Shown: positions 28,381 to 36,489 of the stretch, piece by piece
How the letters are laid out: each line of letters opens with the position of its first letter
How positions within the stretch are numbered: the stretch's first letter is position 1
Assembly: GCF_029813785.1 (NCBI RefSeq)
Contig: NZ_JARVKY010000025.1
Location: 1-64,000 of the forward strand
Origin: Streptomyces sp. DH41
GTDB taxonomy: Bacteria; Actinomycetota; Actinomycetes; Streptomycetales; Streptomycetaceae
Reading direction: 5' to 3'
Length of the DNA stretch: 64,000 nucleotides
The notes under the pieces: model-generated
Told to the model about the DNA's origin: nothing
What the model saw: only the letters and a program-made list of their open reading frames with translations
Database searches by the model: none
Made by a program: the position numbers and the translations under genes

Positions 28381-29430
28381 ATGCGCTCACCTCGCCGACA
28401 TCCGCTCCTCGTTCCGGTGTTGCTGTGCGCGCTCGCCGTGCTGGCGGCCCGCCCCACCGACGCCATGGACGAGGACGGGGGCACCGGCACGGAGGCCGGT
28501 GCTCAGGTGGCGCGGCTCTACGAGGACGCGGCCAAGGCCACCCGGCAGTACGAGGACGGTCGGCGCGAGGCCGAGGCGCAGCGGTCGAAGGCCCTGGAGC
28601 ACGAGAAGCGGCTCGACCGGCAGCGGCAGAAGATCGACGCCATGCACGAGGATCTGGGCCGGTTCGCCCGTGCCCAGTACCGCGGCGGCGGCGGGCTCCC
28701 GCTCACCGCGCGGATGATCCTCGCGGACGACCCCGAGGAACTGATGCGTGGCCAACGGGCGGTGTCACGCGTGGACCTGGCCGTCAACAAGGCCATCGCC
28801 AAGAGCCTGCGCGCCGAGGACCGGCTCGTCGCCGACGAGGCCAAGGCGCGGGCGGCCTGGCAGGCGCTGGAGGAACGCAACGCCGGACTGGCCAGGCTGA
28901 AGAAGAGGATCGCGGGCAAGCTGGAGGCCGCGCGGTCACGGCTGGAGGGACAGGCGGACGCTTCGGTCGCGGCCGGCTCGTGCCCCGGCGCGGTCCGTCT
29001 CGACCAGCCGGACATGCGCCTCGGCCGGTCCTGGGTGTCACCGGTGGAGACGTACGCCTTGTCGGCGTCCTTCGGCAGCGGTGGGTCGCGGTGGGCGAAC
29101 CGGCACACCGGCCAGGACTTCGCGGTGCCGGTCGGAACGCCGGTGCGGTCGGTCGGAACGGGCCGGGTGGTGAAGGTGTCGTGCGGCGGCGCGTTCGGCA
29201 TCCAGGTCGTGGTCCAGCACGCGGGCGGCTACTACACGCAGTACGCCCACCTCGCCGCTGTCGCCGTCGACCAGGGCGACCGGGTCCGCCCCGGCCAGTG
29301 GGTCGGGCAGTCGGGCAGCACCGGCAACTCCACCGGGCCGCACCTGCACTTCGAGGTGCGGGTCACACCGGAGATGGGCTCGGCGCTGGACCCGGTGCCG
29401 TGGCTGTCGCAGCGCGGGGTGCCGCTCTGA
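28381..29430 (+). CDS. secreted M23 family metallopeptidase
   Basis: The 349-residue protein opens with a signal peptide (Arg-rich start, hydrophobic stretch, cut after about residue 28). A long coiled coil follows (about 40-190, rich in Glu, Ala, Arg and Gln). The C-terminal M23 domain (about 215-345) has zinc ligands in HTGQD and HLHFEV. M23 enzymes cut peptide bridges in peptidoglycan. The coiled-coil plus M23 plan recalls EnvC/NlpD-like division regulators, but the His and Asp ligands are intact, so it may be active. ATG 28381 is chosen since the signal peptide begins there. Confidence 0.88.
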   Translation: MRSPRRHPLLVPVLLCALAVLAARPTDAMDEDGGTGTEAGAQVARLYEDAAKATRQYEDGRREAEAQRSKALEHEKRLDRQRQKIDAMHEDLGRFARAQYRGGGGLPLTARMILADDPEELMRGQRAVSRVDLAVNKAIAKSLRAEDRLVADEAKARAAWQALEERNAGLARLKKRIAGKLEAARSRLEGQADASVAAGSCPGAVRLDQPDMRLGRSWVSPVETYALSASFGSGGSRWANRHTGQDFAVPVGTPVRSVGTGRVVKVSCGGAFGIQVVVQHAGGYYTQYAHLAAVAVDQGDRVRPGQWVGQSGSTGNSTGPHLHFEVRVTPEMGSALDPVPWLSQRGVPL

Positions 29431-29461
29431 CGGCTCCGAGCGCCCCGCGGGAACATCTTCC

Positions 29462-30349
29462 CTAGGGCAGGTCCGCCAGCAGCCGCTCGATCACGACCGC
29501 CACCCCGTCATCGTTGTTGGCGACCGTCCGCCCCGACGCGGCGGCGACCACGTCCGGGTGCGCGTTGCCCATCGCGTACGACCGTCCCGCCCAGGTGAGC
29601 ATCTCCACGTCGTTCGGCATGTCACCGAAGGCGACGACCTCTTCGTGCGAGATTCCGCGCTCGGCGCAGCACAGGGCGAGCGTGCTGGCCTTGGAGACCT
29701 CCGGCCCACTGATCTCCAGCAGGGCGGTGGAGCTGGACCGGGTGACGTTGGCCCGGTCGCCGATGGCGAGGCGGGCCAGCGTGAGGAAGCCGTCGGGGTC
29801 CAGCTCGGGATGGAAAGCGAGGATCTTGAGCACCGGCTGGGCGGCGGCACGACCACCCGGCGCCAGAATCTCCTCCGCGGGGGCGAGGTCGTCGGGGACC
29901 TCCATGTGCATCTTCGGGTACGCCGGCTCCTGGTGGAAGTCGTACGTCTGCTCGACCGCGTACACCGTGCCGGGCGCCGCCTCGCGCAGCAGCCGTACGG
30001 CGTCCAGCGCGTTCTCCCGGGCCAGCTCCCGGACCTTCACGAACCGGTGTGCTCCGGGGCCGCCGTGCAGATCGACCACGGCGGCACCGTTGCCGCAGAT
30101 GGCGAGGCCGTGACCGTGGACGTGGGCACTGACGACGTCCATCCAGCGGGCGGGACGGCCGGTGACGAAGAAGACCTCGATGCCCGCCTCCTCGGCGGCG
30201 GCCAGCGCGGCGACCGTACGCGGGGAGACCGACTTGTCGTCGCGCAGCAGTGTGCCGTCGAGGTCGGTGGCGATGAGCCGCGGGCGGATGGCCGCGGCCG
30301 GGGGCTCGGGCTGTCGGGTCGCTGAGATCACCCGGTCATTGTCACGCAT
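29462..30349 (-). CDS. Cof-type HAD family hydrolase
   Basis: The protein of about 295 residues is a haloacid-dehalogenase phosphatase of the Cof/SupH group. The nucleophile motif is DLDGTLLRDD, the second motif is FVTGRP, the lysine is in motif three, and the metal-binding loop is GDMPNDVEML near the C-terminus. A type IIB cap lies between. Members dephosphorylate sugar phosphates or related small molecules. The start is uncertain (ATG 30379, ATG 30349 or GTG 30331), none with a good binding site. A paralogue is found at 38.8-39.7 kb. It converges with the M23 gene. Confidence 0.85.
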   Translation of the reverse strand: MRDNDRVISATRQPEPPAAAIRPRLIATDLDGTLLRDDKSVSPRTVAALAAAEEAGIEVFFVTGRPARWMDVVSAHVHGHGLAICGNGAAVVDLHGGPGAHRFVKVRELARENALDAVRLLREAAPGTVYAVEQTYDFHQEPAYPKMHMEVPDDLAPAEEILAPGGRAAAQPVLKILAFHPELDPDGFLTLARLAIGDRANVTRSSSTALLEISGPEVSKASTLALCCAERGISHEEVVAFGDMPNDVEMLTWAGRSYAMGNAHPDVVAAASGRTVANNDDGVAVVIERLLADLP

Positions 30350-30417
30350 ATGCCCGCACGAACGTGCGTCAGTCCGCACATCTGTGAGCTACGGCTCTCC
30401 ACCCGGGGGTCTCTCCG

Positions 30418-30449
30418 CCGCTACGGCCCTCAACCGCTACGGCCCTCAG
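30418..30449. repeat. 16-bp direct repeat, two copies
   Basis: Two adjacent copies of CCGCTACGGCCCTCA plus one base lie at the end of the F420-type oxidoreductase gene; the second copy overlaps its stop codon. This looks like a small local duplication. Confidence 0.6.
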
Positions 30450-31351
30450 TCCTTCAGCTGCGCCGGTGCCTCCGTAGCGATCCGTTCGAAGATCTTCTCG
30501 TCCGCCGTGAAGTCCGACTCGGGGATCGGCCAGTGGACGACGAGCTCGGTGAAGCCCAGATCACGGTGCCGTCCGGCGAAGTCCACGAACGCGTCCACGG
30601 ACTCCAGTGGCCGGCTGCGGTCCGGCGTGAAGCCGGTGAGCAGAACCCTGTCCAGCTCACTCACGTCCCGGCCGATCGCGGCACAGGCGTCGGCCAGCTT
30701 GTCGCTCTGCCGCCGCAGCGCCCGGTCCGACTGCTCGGGAGTGCCGTTCTCGTACAGCTTCGGATCGCCGGTGGTCACCCACGCCTGCCCGCAGCGCGCG
30801 GCGAGCCGCAGCCCGCGCGGACCGGTCGCGGCCACGGCGAAGGGCAGCCGGGGCCGCTGCACACAGCCTGGGATATTGCGCGCCTCGTGCGCCGAGTAGA
30901 AGTCGCCCTCGTACGACACGGCGTCCTCGGTCAACAGCCGGTCGAGCAGCGAGAGGAACTCGGCGAACCGGTCGGCCCGCTCACGCGGCGTCCACGGCTC
31001 CTGGCCGAGGGCGGTGGCGTCGAAGCCGGTGCCGCCCGCTCCTATGCCGAGCGTGACCCGGCCACCGGAGATGTCGTCGAGAGAGATCAGTTCCTTGGCG
31101 AGCGTCACCGGGTGCCGGAAGTTCGGCGAGGTCACCAGCGTGCCCAGACGCAGCCGCTCGGTCACGGACGCGGCAGCGGTGAGCGTCGGAACGGCGCCGA
31201 ACCACGGGCCGTCCCGGAAGCTTCGCCAGGACAGGTGGTCGTAGGTGTACGCGGTGTGGAAACCGAGCTGCTCGGCACGCATCCAGGTCGAACGGCCGCC
31301 TTCGTGCCAGCGGCGGTACGGGAGGATCACGGTGCTCAGACGCAGACTCAT
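30446..31351 (-). CDS. LLM class F420-dependent oxidoreductase
   Basis: The 301-residue protein is a luciferase-like (bacterial luciferase fold) oxidoreductase. The N-terminal strand (LSTVILPYRRW), the YDHLSWR cofactor-site segment, GTLVTSPNFRHPVTLAKELISLD and the GGRVTLGIGAG glycine stretch are typical of F420-dependent actinobacterial members. It would move hydride between F420 and an unknown organic substrate. Flavin use cannot be excluded. The start at ATG 31351 fits the family. A parS-containing hairpin separates it from the upstream gene. Confidence 0.85.
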   Translation of the reverse strand: MSLRLSTVILPYRRWHEGGRSTWMRAEQLGFHTAYTYDHLSWRSFRDGPWFGAVPTLTAAASVTERLRLGTLVTSPNFRHPVTLAKELISLDDISGGRVTLGIGAGGTGFDATALGQEPWTPRERADRFAEFLSLLDRLLTEDAVSYEGDFYSAHEARNIPGCVQRPRLPFAVAATGPRGLRLAARCGQAWVTTGDPKLYENGTPEQSDRALRRQSDKLADACAAIGRDVSELDRVLLTGFTPDRSRPLESVDAFVDFAGRHRDLGFTELVVHWPIPESDFTADEKIFERIATEAPAQLKD

Positions 31352-31371
31352 GCCTTTGAGCCTATGCGGCC

Positions 31372-31405
31372 GACGCCGGTTTCACGTGAAACGGCCACCG
31401 GCGTC
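31372..31405 (-). terminator. hairpin with embedded parS
   Basis: The arms GACGCCGG (31372-31379) and CCGGCGTC (31398-31405) enclose a perfect parS whose own halves also pair. It overlaps the stop codon of the upstream minus-strand hypothetical gene and may terminate it. Confidence 0.45.
31379..31392. other. parS site (ParB-binding), perfect
   Basis: The sequence GTTTCACGTGAAAC matches consensus exactly. It lies in the 52-bp gap between the small hypothetical gene and the F420-type oxidoreductase gene. Confidence 0.85.
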
Positions 31406-31832
31406 ACCGTACGCGGCTGCTCAGCCACGGGGTGAGGAGGAGCATCGGCACCAACTCCCTGTACGTGCGGTCCCCCGGTAGCGGAACGGTCAGACGACGT
31501 CCCTCGACGAAGGAGAGACCGCCGAAGACGGAACGCAGAAACGCGGGGACGTCCTCGCGTGGGGTGTCGGGAAACTCCACGTCCTCGACAGTGATCAGAG
31601 CGTCGCCCTCGGGGAAGAGCCGGACGCTCACCCGGGGCACTCCGCCGAACTCCACGAACGCCTCATGGGGCAGGGAGCCGTCGGCGTCGGTGGTCACGCC
31701 CACGCCCGCGGCGCTGCGGCGGGAGGTCTGGTCGGCGCCGATGTCGTCCGTGACCTCGATCTCCAGCGCGTACTCCGCGGCGATGGCGCGGAGAGCGGTG
31801 ACGGCGGACTGGGTGGTGGGCAGCTGCTCCAT
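31404..31832 (-). CDS. hypothetical protein
   Basis: The 142-residue soluble protein has no motif I recognise. It is acidic and mixed alpha/beta, with an N-terminal helix (AVTALRAIAAEYALEIEV) and several likely strands, and ends in a hydrophobic-basic tail. The ATG at 31832 is preferred to the ATG at 31844 because GGTGG lies upstream of it. Codon usage is typical of real Streptomyces genes. It lies 18 bp downstream of kptA on the same strand, so the two are probably co-transcribed. Confidence 0.65.
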   Translation of the reverse strand: MEQLPTTQSAVTALRAIAAEYALEIEVTDDIGADQTSRRSAAGVGVTTDADGSLPHEAFVEFGGVPRVSVRLFPEGDALITVEDVEFPDTPREDVPAFLRSVFGGLSFVEGRRLTVPLPGDRTYRELVPMLLLTPWLSSRVR

Positions 31833-31850
31833 GCCACCGATCATGCGGGT

Positions 31851-32417
31851 TCAGTGCCGAGCGGGGAAGCGCAGGTACCGCGGCGGCACGATCTTCGTCA
31901 GCCAGACCCCGTTCGCGCTGATGTGGAATACATGTCCGTCGCGGTGCATGGCGGCGGCGTCCACCGACAGTACGACCGGCCGGCCGCGGCGGGCACCCAC
32001 ACGGGTCGCGGTCTCGCGGTCCGTCGAAAGGTGCACGTCGTGCCGGTTCATCGGCCTCAGCCCCTCGGCGCGGATCGCGTCCAGGTGTCTGGCCAGGGTC
32101 CCGTGGTAGAGGTACGGAGGCGGGGTTGCCGCGCGGAGTGCGAGATCCACGTCGATGCTGTGGCCCTGGCTGGCGCGGATACGGGTGCCCTCGATCGCGA
32201 AGCGTCGCTTGTCGTTGGTGGCGACCACGTGGTCGAGCTCCGCGCGGGTGAAGCGGAAGCCGTGTGCCGCCGCCGCGGCGATCAGTGTGTCGATCTCGAC
32301 CCAGCCGGCCTCGTCGAGCGTCAGCCCGATTCTCTCCGGCTGGTGGCGCAGATGCTTCGACAGGTATTTGGACACCCTTACGGTGCGTCTGCCGTCGTCT
32401 GTGTGTTCCTGTTGCAT
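31851..32417 (-). CDS. kptA: RNA 2'-phosphotransferase, Tpt1/KptA family
   Basis: The 188-residue protein matches the Tpt1/KptA family, which moves an internal RNA 2'-phosphate to NAD to give ADP-ribose 1'',2''-cyclic phosphate. Recognisable parts are VSKYLSKHLRHQPERIG (RNA-binding start with conserved Ser, Arg and His), the YLYHGT NAD-site element and the RHDVHLS motif. In yeast the enzyme completes tRNA splicing; bacteria have no such pathway, so its bacterial role is unknown. ATG 32417 gives the normal family start. DnaA-box-like sequences fill the gap upstream. Confidence 0.88.
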   Translation of the reverse strand: MQQEHTDDGRRTVRVSKYLSKHLRHQPERIGLTLDEAGWVEIDTLIAAAAAHGFRFTRAELDHVVATNDKRRFAIEGTRIRASQGHSIDVDLALRAATPPPYLYHGTLARHLDAIRAEGLRPMNRHDVHLSTDRETATRVGARRGRPVVLSVDAAAMHRDGHVFHISANGVWLTKIVPPRYLRFPARH

Positions 32418-32473
32418 GGAACCAGCGTGCCGAGAGCGACGCACATCACGCGATCGATTTTGCCGCCCAGGTT

Positions 32474-32528
32474 TGATCCACAGTCAGGCACGGTTATCCA
32501 CAGGCTGGTTGGGTGTCTCTGTGGATAT
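32474..32528. promoter_or_regulatory. DnaA-box cluster upstream of kptA
   Basis: Three DnaA-box-like 9-mers sit in a 110-bp gap: TGATCCACA (32474-32482), a perfect TTATCCACA (32494-32502) and TGTGGATAT on the other strand (32520-32528). All keep the TCCACA core or come within a base of it. Confidence 0.5.
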
Positions 32529-34285
32529 CACAGAGGCGGTTTCACGCGCGCGAGTCGCCTCAGCACCCCTGGTGCGAACCGGGAGAAGAGATGGGCGCCG
32601 CGTGCCTCCGGCGTCACCGGGACCACGGCCCTGTTGCGCACGACCGCCTCCAGTACGGCGTCGGCGACCCTTTCCGGCGGGTAGCCGCGCAGCCCGTACA
32701 GCCGCGCCGTGCGCCGCCGCAGTCGCTTCTCCTCGTCGGCGTCGACGCCCGCGAAACGCGCCGTGGAGGTGATGTCCGTGTTGACGAGGCCGGGGCAGAT
32801 CGCCGTGACACCGATGCCCTGACCGGCCAGTTCGGCGCGCAGGCACTCGGTCAGCATCAGCACGGCCGCCTTGGAGGTGCTGTAGGCGGGCAACGCCCTG
32901 GAGGGCTGGTAGGCCGCCGCGGACGCGATGTTGACGATGTGGCCGCCCTGCCCGCGCTCGGTCATCTGCCTGCCGAGCAGGCGGCAACCGTGGATCACAC
33001 CCCACAGGTTGACGTCGAGGACCTTCTTCCAGTCCTCCGGTGCGGTGTCGAAGAAGGAGCCCGACATGCCGATCCCGGCGTTGTTCACGAGGATGTCCAC
33101 CACGCCGTACTCGGCGGCGACCTTGGCCGCGAGCTTCTCCATGGCCCGCTCGTCGGAGACGTCGACGGTCTCCGCCCAGGCCGTCGGCGCACCGATCAGC
33201 CGGGACCGCTCCGCGGTGCGGTCGGCGGACTCGGCGTCCCGGTCGACGGCCACCACACGCGCGCCGGCCTCGGCGAAGGCGAACGCCGTCGCCCGCCCGA
33301 TGCCGTGGCCCGCGCCGGTCACCAGTACCAGCTGCCCGCCGAAGCGGTCGGCGTGCTTCCCGCTCGCCGCGGTCCCGGGCCGGCCGCCGTCGACGGCGGT
33401 GACGAACTCCGTGATCCAGTCAGCCAGCCGGTCCGGCCGGGTACGTGGCACCCAGTGCTTGGCCGGCAGCGTGCGGCGGGTCAGCCGCGGCGCCCACAGC
33501 TCCAGTTCGTCGTAGAGCCGCTCCGACAGGAACGCGTCGCCGAGGGGGGTGATGAGCTGCACGGGCGCGTGCGCGTGGGCGTCGTCGCGAGGGTGGCGCA
33601 GCCGGGGCCGGACGTTGTCCCGGTACAGCCACGCCCCGTGCGCCGCGTCCGACGGCAGGGACGGCGTCGGGTAGTCGCCGCCGGACACCTTCTCGACCCT
33701 TCGCAGGATGCCGGGCCAGCGCTTGCCGAGGGGGCCGCGCCAGGCCAGTTCGGGCAGTACGGGTGTGTGCAGCAGGTAGACGTACCAGGACTTGGCGCCC
33801 TGACCGAGGAGTTGTCCGATCCGGCGCGGGGTGGGGCGCCTCAGACGCTTGTTGATCCAGTGCCCGAAGTGGTCGAGGGACGGCCCGGACATCGAGGTGA
33901 AGGAGGCGATACGCCCCTCGGTACGCCTCACCGTGACGAACTCCCAGCACTGCACCGAGCCCCAGTCGTGGCCCACCAGGTGCACGGGCCGGCCGGGGCT
34001 GACGGCGTCCGCCACGGCGAGGAAGTCGTCCGTCAGCCTCTCCAGGGTGAACCCTCCGCGCAGCGGGGTGGGCGCGGTGGACCGGCCGTGGCCCCGGACG
34101 TCGTAGAGGACCACGTGGAATCGGCCGGCGAGGCGGGCGGCCACCTCGGACCAGACCTCCTTGCTGTCCGGATAGCCGTGCACCAGGACGACGGTGGGAT
34201 GTCGCGGGTCACCCAGTTCGGCCACGCACAGCTCGACCCCGCCCGTGCGCACCCAGCGCTCCCTGGCACCGTCCAGCACCGTCAT
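32528..34285 (-). CDS. alpha/beta hydrolase-SDR fusion (EphD-like)
   Basis: The 585-residue protein joins two enzymes. Residues about 1-300 form an alpha/beta hydrolase, with VLVHGYPDS (oxyanion loop) and nucleophile elbow GHDWGS. Residues about 315-585 form a short-chain dehydrogenase, with TGAGHGIGRA (cofactor loop), NNAGIG and the catalytic YSTSK. This pairing is that of mycobacterial EphD, an epoxide-hydrolase/SDR protein linked to lipid modification. Streptomyces lacks mycolic acids, so the substrate must differ. ATG 34285 has GGAGGAG upstream; the longer open frame before it is Arg/Pro-rich and unlikely. Confidence 0.88.
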   Translation of the reverse strand: MTVLDGARERWVRTGGVELCVAELGDPRHPTVVLVHGYPDSKEVWSEVAARLAGRFHVVLYDVRGHGRSTAPTPLRGGFTLERLTDDFLAVADAVSPGRPVHLVGHDWGSVQCWEFVTVRRTEGRIASFTSMSGPSLDHFGHWINKRLRRPTPRRIGQLLGQGAKSWYVYLLHTPVLPELAWRGPLGKRWPGILRRVEKVSGGDYPTPSLPSDAAHGAWLYRDNVRPRLRHPRDDAHAHAPVQLITPLGDAFLSERLYDELELWAPRLTRRTLPAKHWVPRTRPDRLADWITEFVTAVDGGRPGTAASGKHADRFGGQLVLVTGAGHGIGRATAFAFAEAGARVVAVDRDAESADRTAERSRLIGAPTAWAETVDVSDERAMEKLAAKVAAEYGVVDILVNNAGIGMSGSFFDTAPEDWKKVLDVNLWGVIHGCRLLGRQMTERGQGGHIVNIASAAAYQPSRALPAYSTSKAAVLMLTECLRAELAGQGIGVTAICPGLVNTDITSTARFAGVDADEEKRLRRRTARLYGLRGYPPERVADAVLEAVVRNRAVVPVTPEARGAHLFSRFAPGVLRRLARVKPPL

Positions 34286-34616
34286 CTCTCCTCCGCCCAG
34301 CGCCGCGTGCGCGGCAGATCGTCGTCCACCCGCGAGGCGCTCTCGCGCCGGACGGATGGGACGGGATGGCACGACGGCGGCAGGGGCAGGGGCAGGGAAA
34401 CTCCGCGATCCGTGCCGACCGTGCTGCTCGCTCGTCACGTGACGACGCCGAATCTCCCAGCTGTTAGACCCAGCGTCAATAGGGCGGCCCGCGCGGCCCC
34501 GGAAAGCCGCTCCGTGGCTCTCAGGTACGGCATCCCCTACGGGCCCGTACTACTCGAGACTGATGCCAAGACGGCTCTCCGGTCTGACGACCCGAGTGGC
34601 GGGCGTCACTACTGTC
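34286..34616. other. divergent promoter region with palindrome
   Basis: This 331-bp gap lies between the divergent EphD-like and ABC exporter genes. It holds a perfect 14-bp palindrome, TCGTCACGTGACGA (34432-34445), a candidate operator, and a short GGGGCA-type repeat at 34381-34397. I see no gene. Confidence 0.45.
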
Positions 34617-35591
34617 ATGGATGTGACTGTGATCGCGACCGAAAGCCTGAGCAAGCGGTTCCCCCGGGTGACCGCGCTCGACCGGCTCTCCGTGGACATC
34701 GGACCCGGTGTGACCGGACTCGTCGGCGCCAACGGCGCCGGCAAGTCCACCCTGATCAAGATCCTGCTGGGTCTGTCCCCCGCCACCGAGGGCCGGGCCG
34801 AAGTGCTCGGACTCGATGTCGCCACCAAGGGCGCCGACATCCGCGAGCGGGTCGGCTACATGCCGGAACACGACTGCCTGCCGCCGGACGTCTCGGCCAC
34901 CGAGTTCGTCGTCCACATGGCGCGCATGTCCGGCCTGCCGCCCACCGCCGCCCGCGAACGCACGGCCGACACCCTGCGCCACGTCGGTTTGTACGAGGAG
35001 CGCTACCGGCCCATCGGCGGCTACTCGACCGGCATGAAGCAGCGCGTGAAACTCGCGCAGGCACTCGTCCACGACCCCCAGCTGGTCTTCCTCGACGAGC
35101 CCACCAACGGCCTCGACCCGGTCGGCCGCGACGAGATGCTCGGCCTCATCCGCCGCATCCACACCGACTTCGGCATCTCCGTCCTGGTCACGTCGCACCT
35201 GCTGGGCGAACTGGAGCGCACCTGCGACCACGTCGTCGTCGTCGACGGCGGCGCGCTGCTGCGCTCCAGCTCGACCACGGACTTCACCCAGAGCACGACG
35301 ACCCTCGCGATCGAGGTCACCGACAGCGACGAGCACCCCGACGGCACCCGCGCGGTGCGCGACGCGCTCGACGCGCGGGGGGTGACCGTCCAGGACGGCA
35401 GCGGCCTGCCCGGCGCCGGCCACGTTCTGCTGCTCACCGCGGCGGGCGAGGAGACCTACGACCTGGTCAGAGACGTCATCGCCGACCTCGGCCTCGGCCT
35501 GGTGCGCATGGAGCAGCGCCGGCACCACATCTCGGAGGTCTTCACGGACAGCGACGCAGAACGGAAGGAGGCGGTCGGCCATGGCAACTGA
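34617..35591 (+). CDS. ABC transporter ATP-binding protein (exporter pair 1)
   Basis: The 324-residue ATPase has Walker A GANGAGKST, a YSTGMKQRV signature and Walker B LVFLDEPTNGLDP, with a C-terminal extension of about 100 residues as in multidrug or lantibiotic exporters of the ABC-2 type. ATG 34617 is used, though GTG codons two and four triplets later are also possible; no start has a strong binding site. It overlaps the permease gene by 11 bp. With the next three genes it forms two ATPase/permease pairs in one operon. Confidence 0.88.
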   Translation: MDVTVIATESLSKRFPRVTALDRLSVDIGPGVTGLVGANGAGKSTLIKILLGLSPATEGRAEVLGLDVATKGADIRERVGYMPEHDCLPPDVSATEFVVHMARMSGLPPTAARERTADTLRHVGLYEERYRPIGGYSTGMKQRVKLAQALVHDPQLVFLDEPTNGLDPVGRDEMLGLIRRIHTDFGISVLVTSHLLGELERTCDHVVVVDGGALLRSSSTTDFTQSTTTLAIEVTDSDEHPDGTRAVRDALDARGVTVQDGSGLPGAGHVLLLTAAGEETYDLVRDVIADLGLGLVRMEQRRHHISEVFTDSDAERKEAVGHGN

Positions 35592-36489
35592 GCAGCCCGT
35601 AGCCCACGCGGCGGGTGACCAGACCCGCATCCACAACATCGGCTACCGCAGCTACGACGGCCCCCGCCTCGGCCGCGCCTACGCCCGCCGCTCGCTGTAC
35701 TCGCAGTCCCTGCGCGGCGCCTACGGCCTCGGCCGCTCGGCCAAGTCCAAGGTGCTGCCGATGCTGCTGTTCGTGGTGATGTGCCTGCCCGCGGCCATCA
35801 TGGTCGCCGTCGCCGTCGCGACCAAGGCGAACGACCTGCCTGTCGACTACACGCGCTACGCGATCGTCCTGCAGGCCGTCATCAGCCTCTACGTCGCCTC
35901 ACAGGCCCCCCAGTCCGTCTCGCGCGACCTGCGCTTCAAGACCGTCCCGCTCTACTTCTCGCGGCCGATCGAGACCTCCGACTACGTCCGCGCCAAGTAC
36001 GCGTCGCTGGCCTCGGCCTTGTTCATCCTCACCGCCGCGCCCCTGCTGGTGCTCTACGTGGGCGCGCTGCTGGCCAAACTCGACTTCGCGGACCAGACCA
36101 AGGGGTTCGCACAAGGACTCGTCTCCGTGGCACTGCTCTCGCTGCTCTTCGCCGGCCTCGGCCTGGTCGTCGCGTCGGTCACCCCGCGCCGTGGTTTCGG
36201 CATCGCGGCCGTCATCGCCGTCCTGACCATCACCTACGGCGCGGTATCCACGCTTCAGGCCATCGCGGACGTCCAGGGCAGTTCCGGGGCCGTCGCCTGG
36301 ATCGGGCTGTTCTCACCGATCACCCTCATAGACGGCGTGCAGTCCGCCTTCCTGGGCGCCACCTCGGCCTTCCCCGGCGGGATCGGCCCGAGCAACGGCG
36401 AGGGCGCGGTCTACGTCCTCGTCACCCTGGGCCTGATCGCCGGCGCCTACGGCCTGCTGATGCGCCGCTACACGAAGGTGGGACTGTGA
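35581..36489 (+). CDS. ABC-2 type permease (exporter pair 1)
   Basis: The 302-residue protein has six membrane helices after a soluble N-terminal stretch of about 60 residues that contains IHNIGYRSYDGPRLG. The ABC-2 permease plan is clear, including a conserved SRDLRFKTVPLYFSRPI segment between helices two and three. AAGGAGG lies upstream of its ATG inside the ATPase gene. Its stop overlaps the next ATPase start by 4 bp (GTGA). The exported substrate is unknown. Confidence 0.88.
   Translation: MATEQPVAHAAGDQTRIHNIGYRSYDGPRLGRAYARRSLYSQSLRGAYGLGRSAKSKVLPMLLFVVMCLPAAIMVAVAVATKANDLPVDYTRYAIVLQAVISLYVASQAPQSVSRDLRFKTVPLYFSRPIETSDYVRAKYASLASALFILTAAPLLVLYVGALLAKLDFADQTKGFAQGLVSVALLSLLFAGLGLVVASVTPRRGFGIAAVIAVLTITYGAVSTLQAIADVQGSSGAVAWIGLFSPITLIDGVQSAFLGATSAFPGGIGPSNGEGAVYVLVTLGLIAGAYGLLMRRYTKVGL

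Noticed and set aside
32539..32552. GTTTCACGCGCGCG as a further parS site
   Set aside because: Its right half differs at several positions, and it lies in the coding end of the EphD-like gene.
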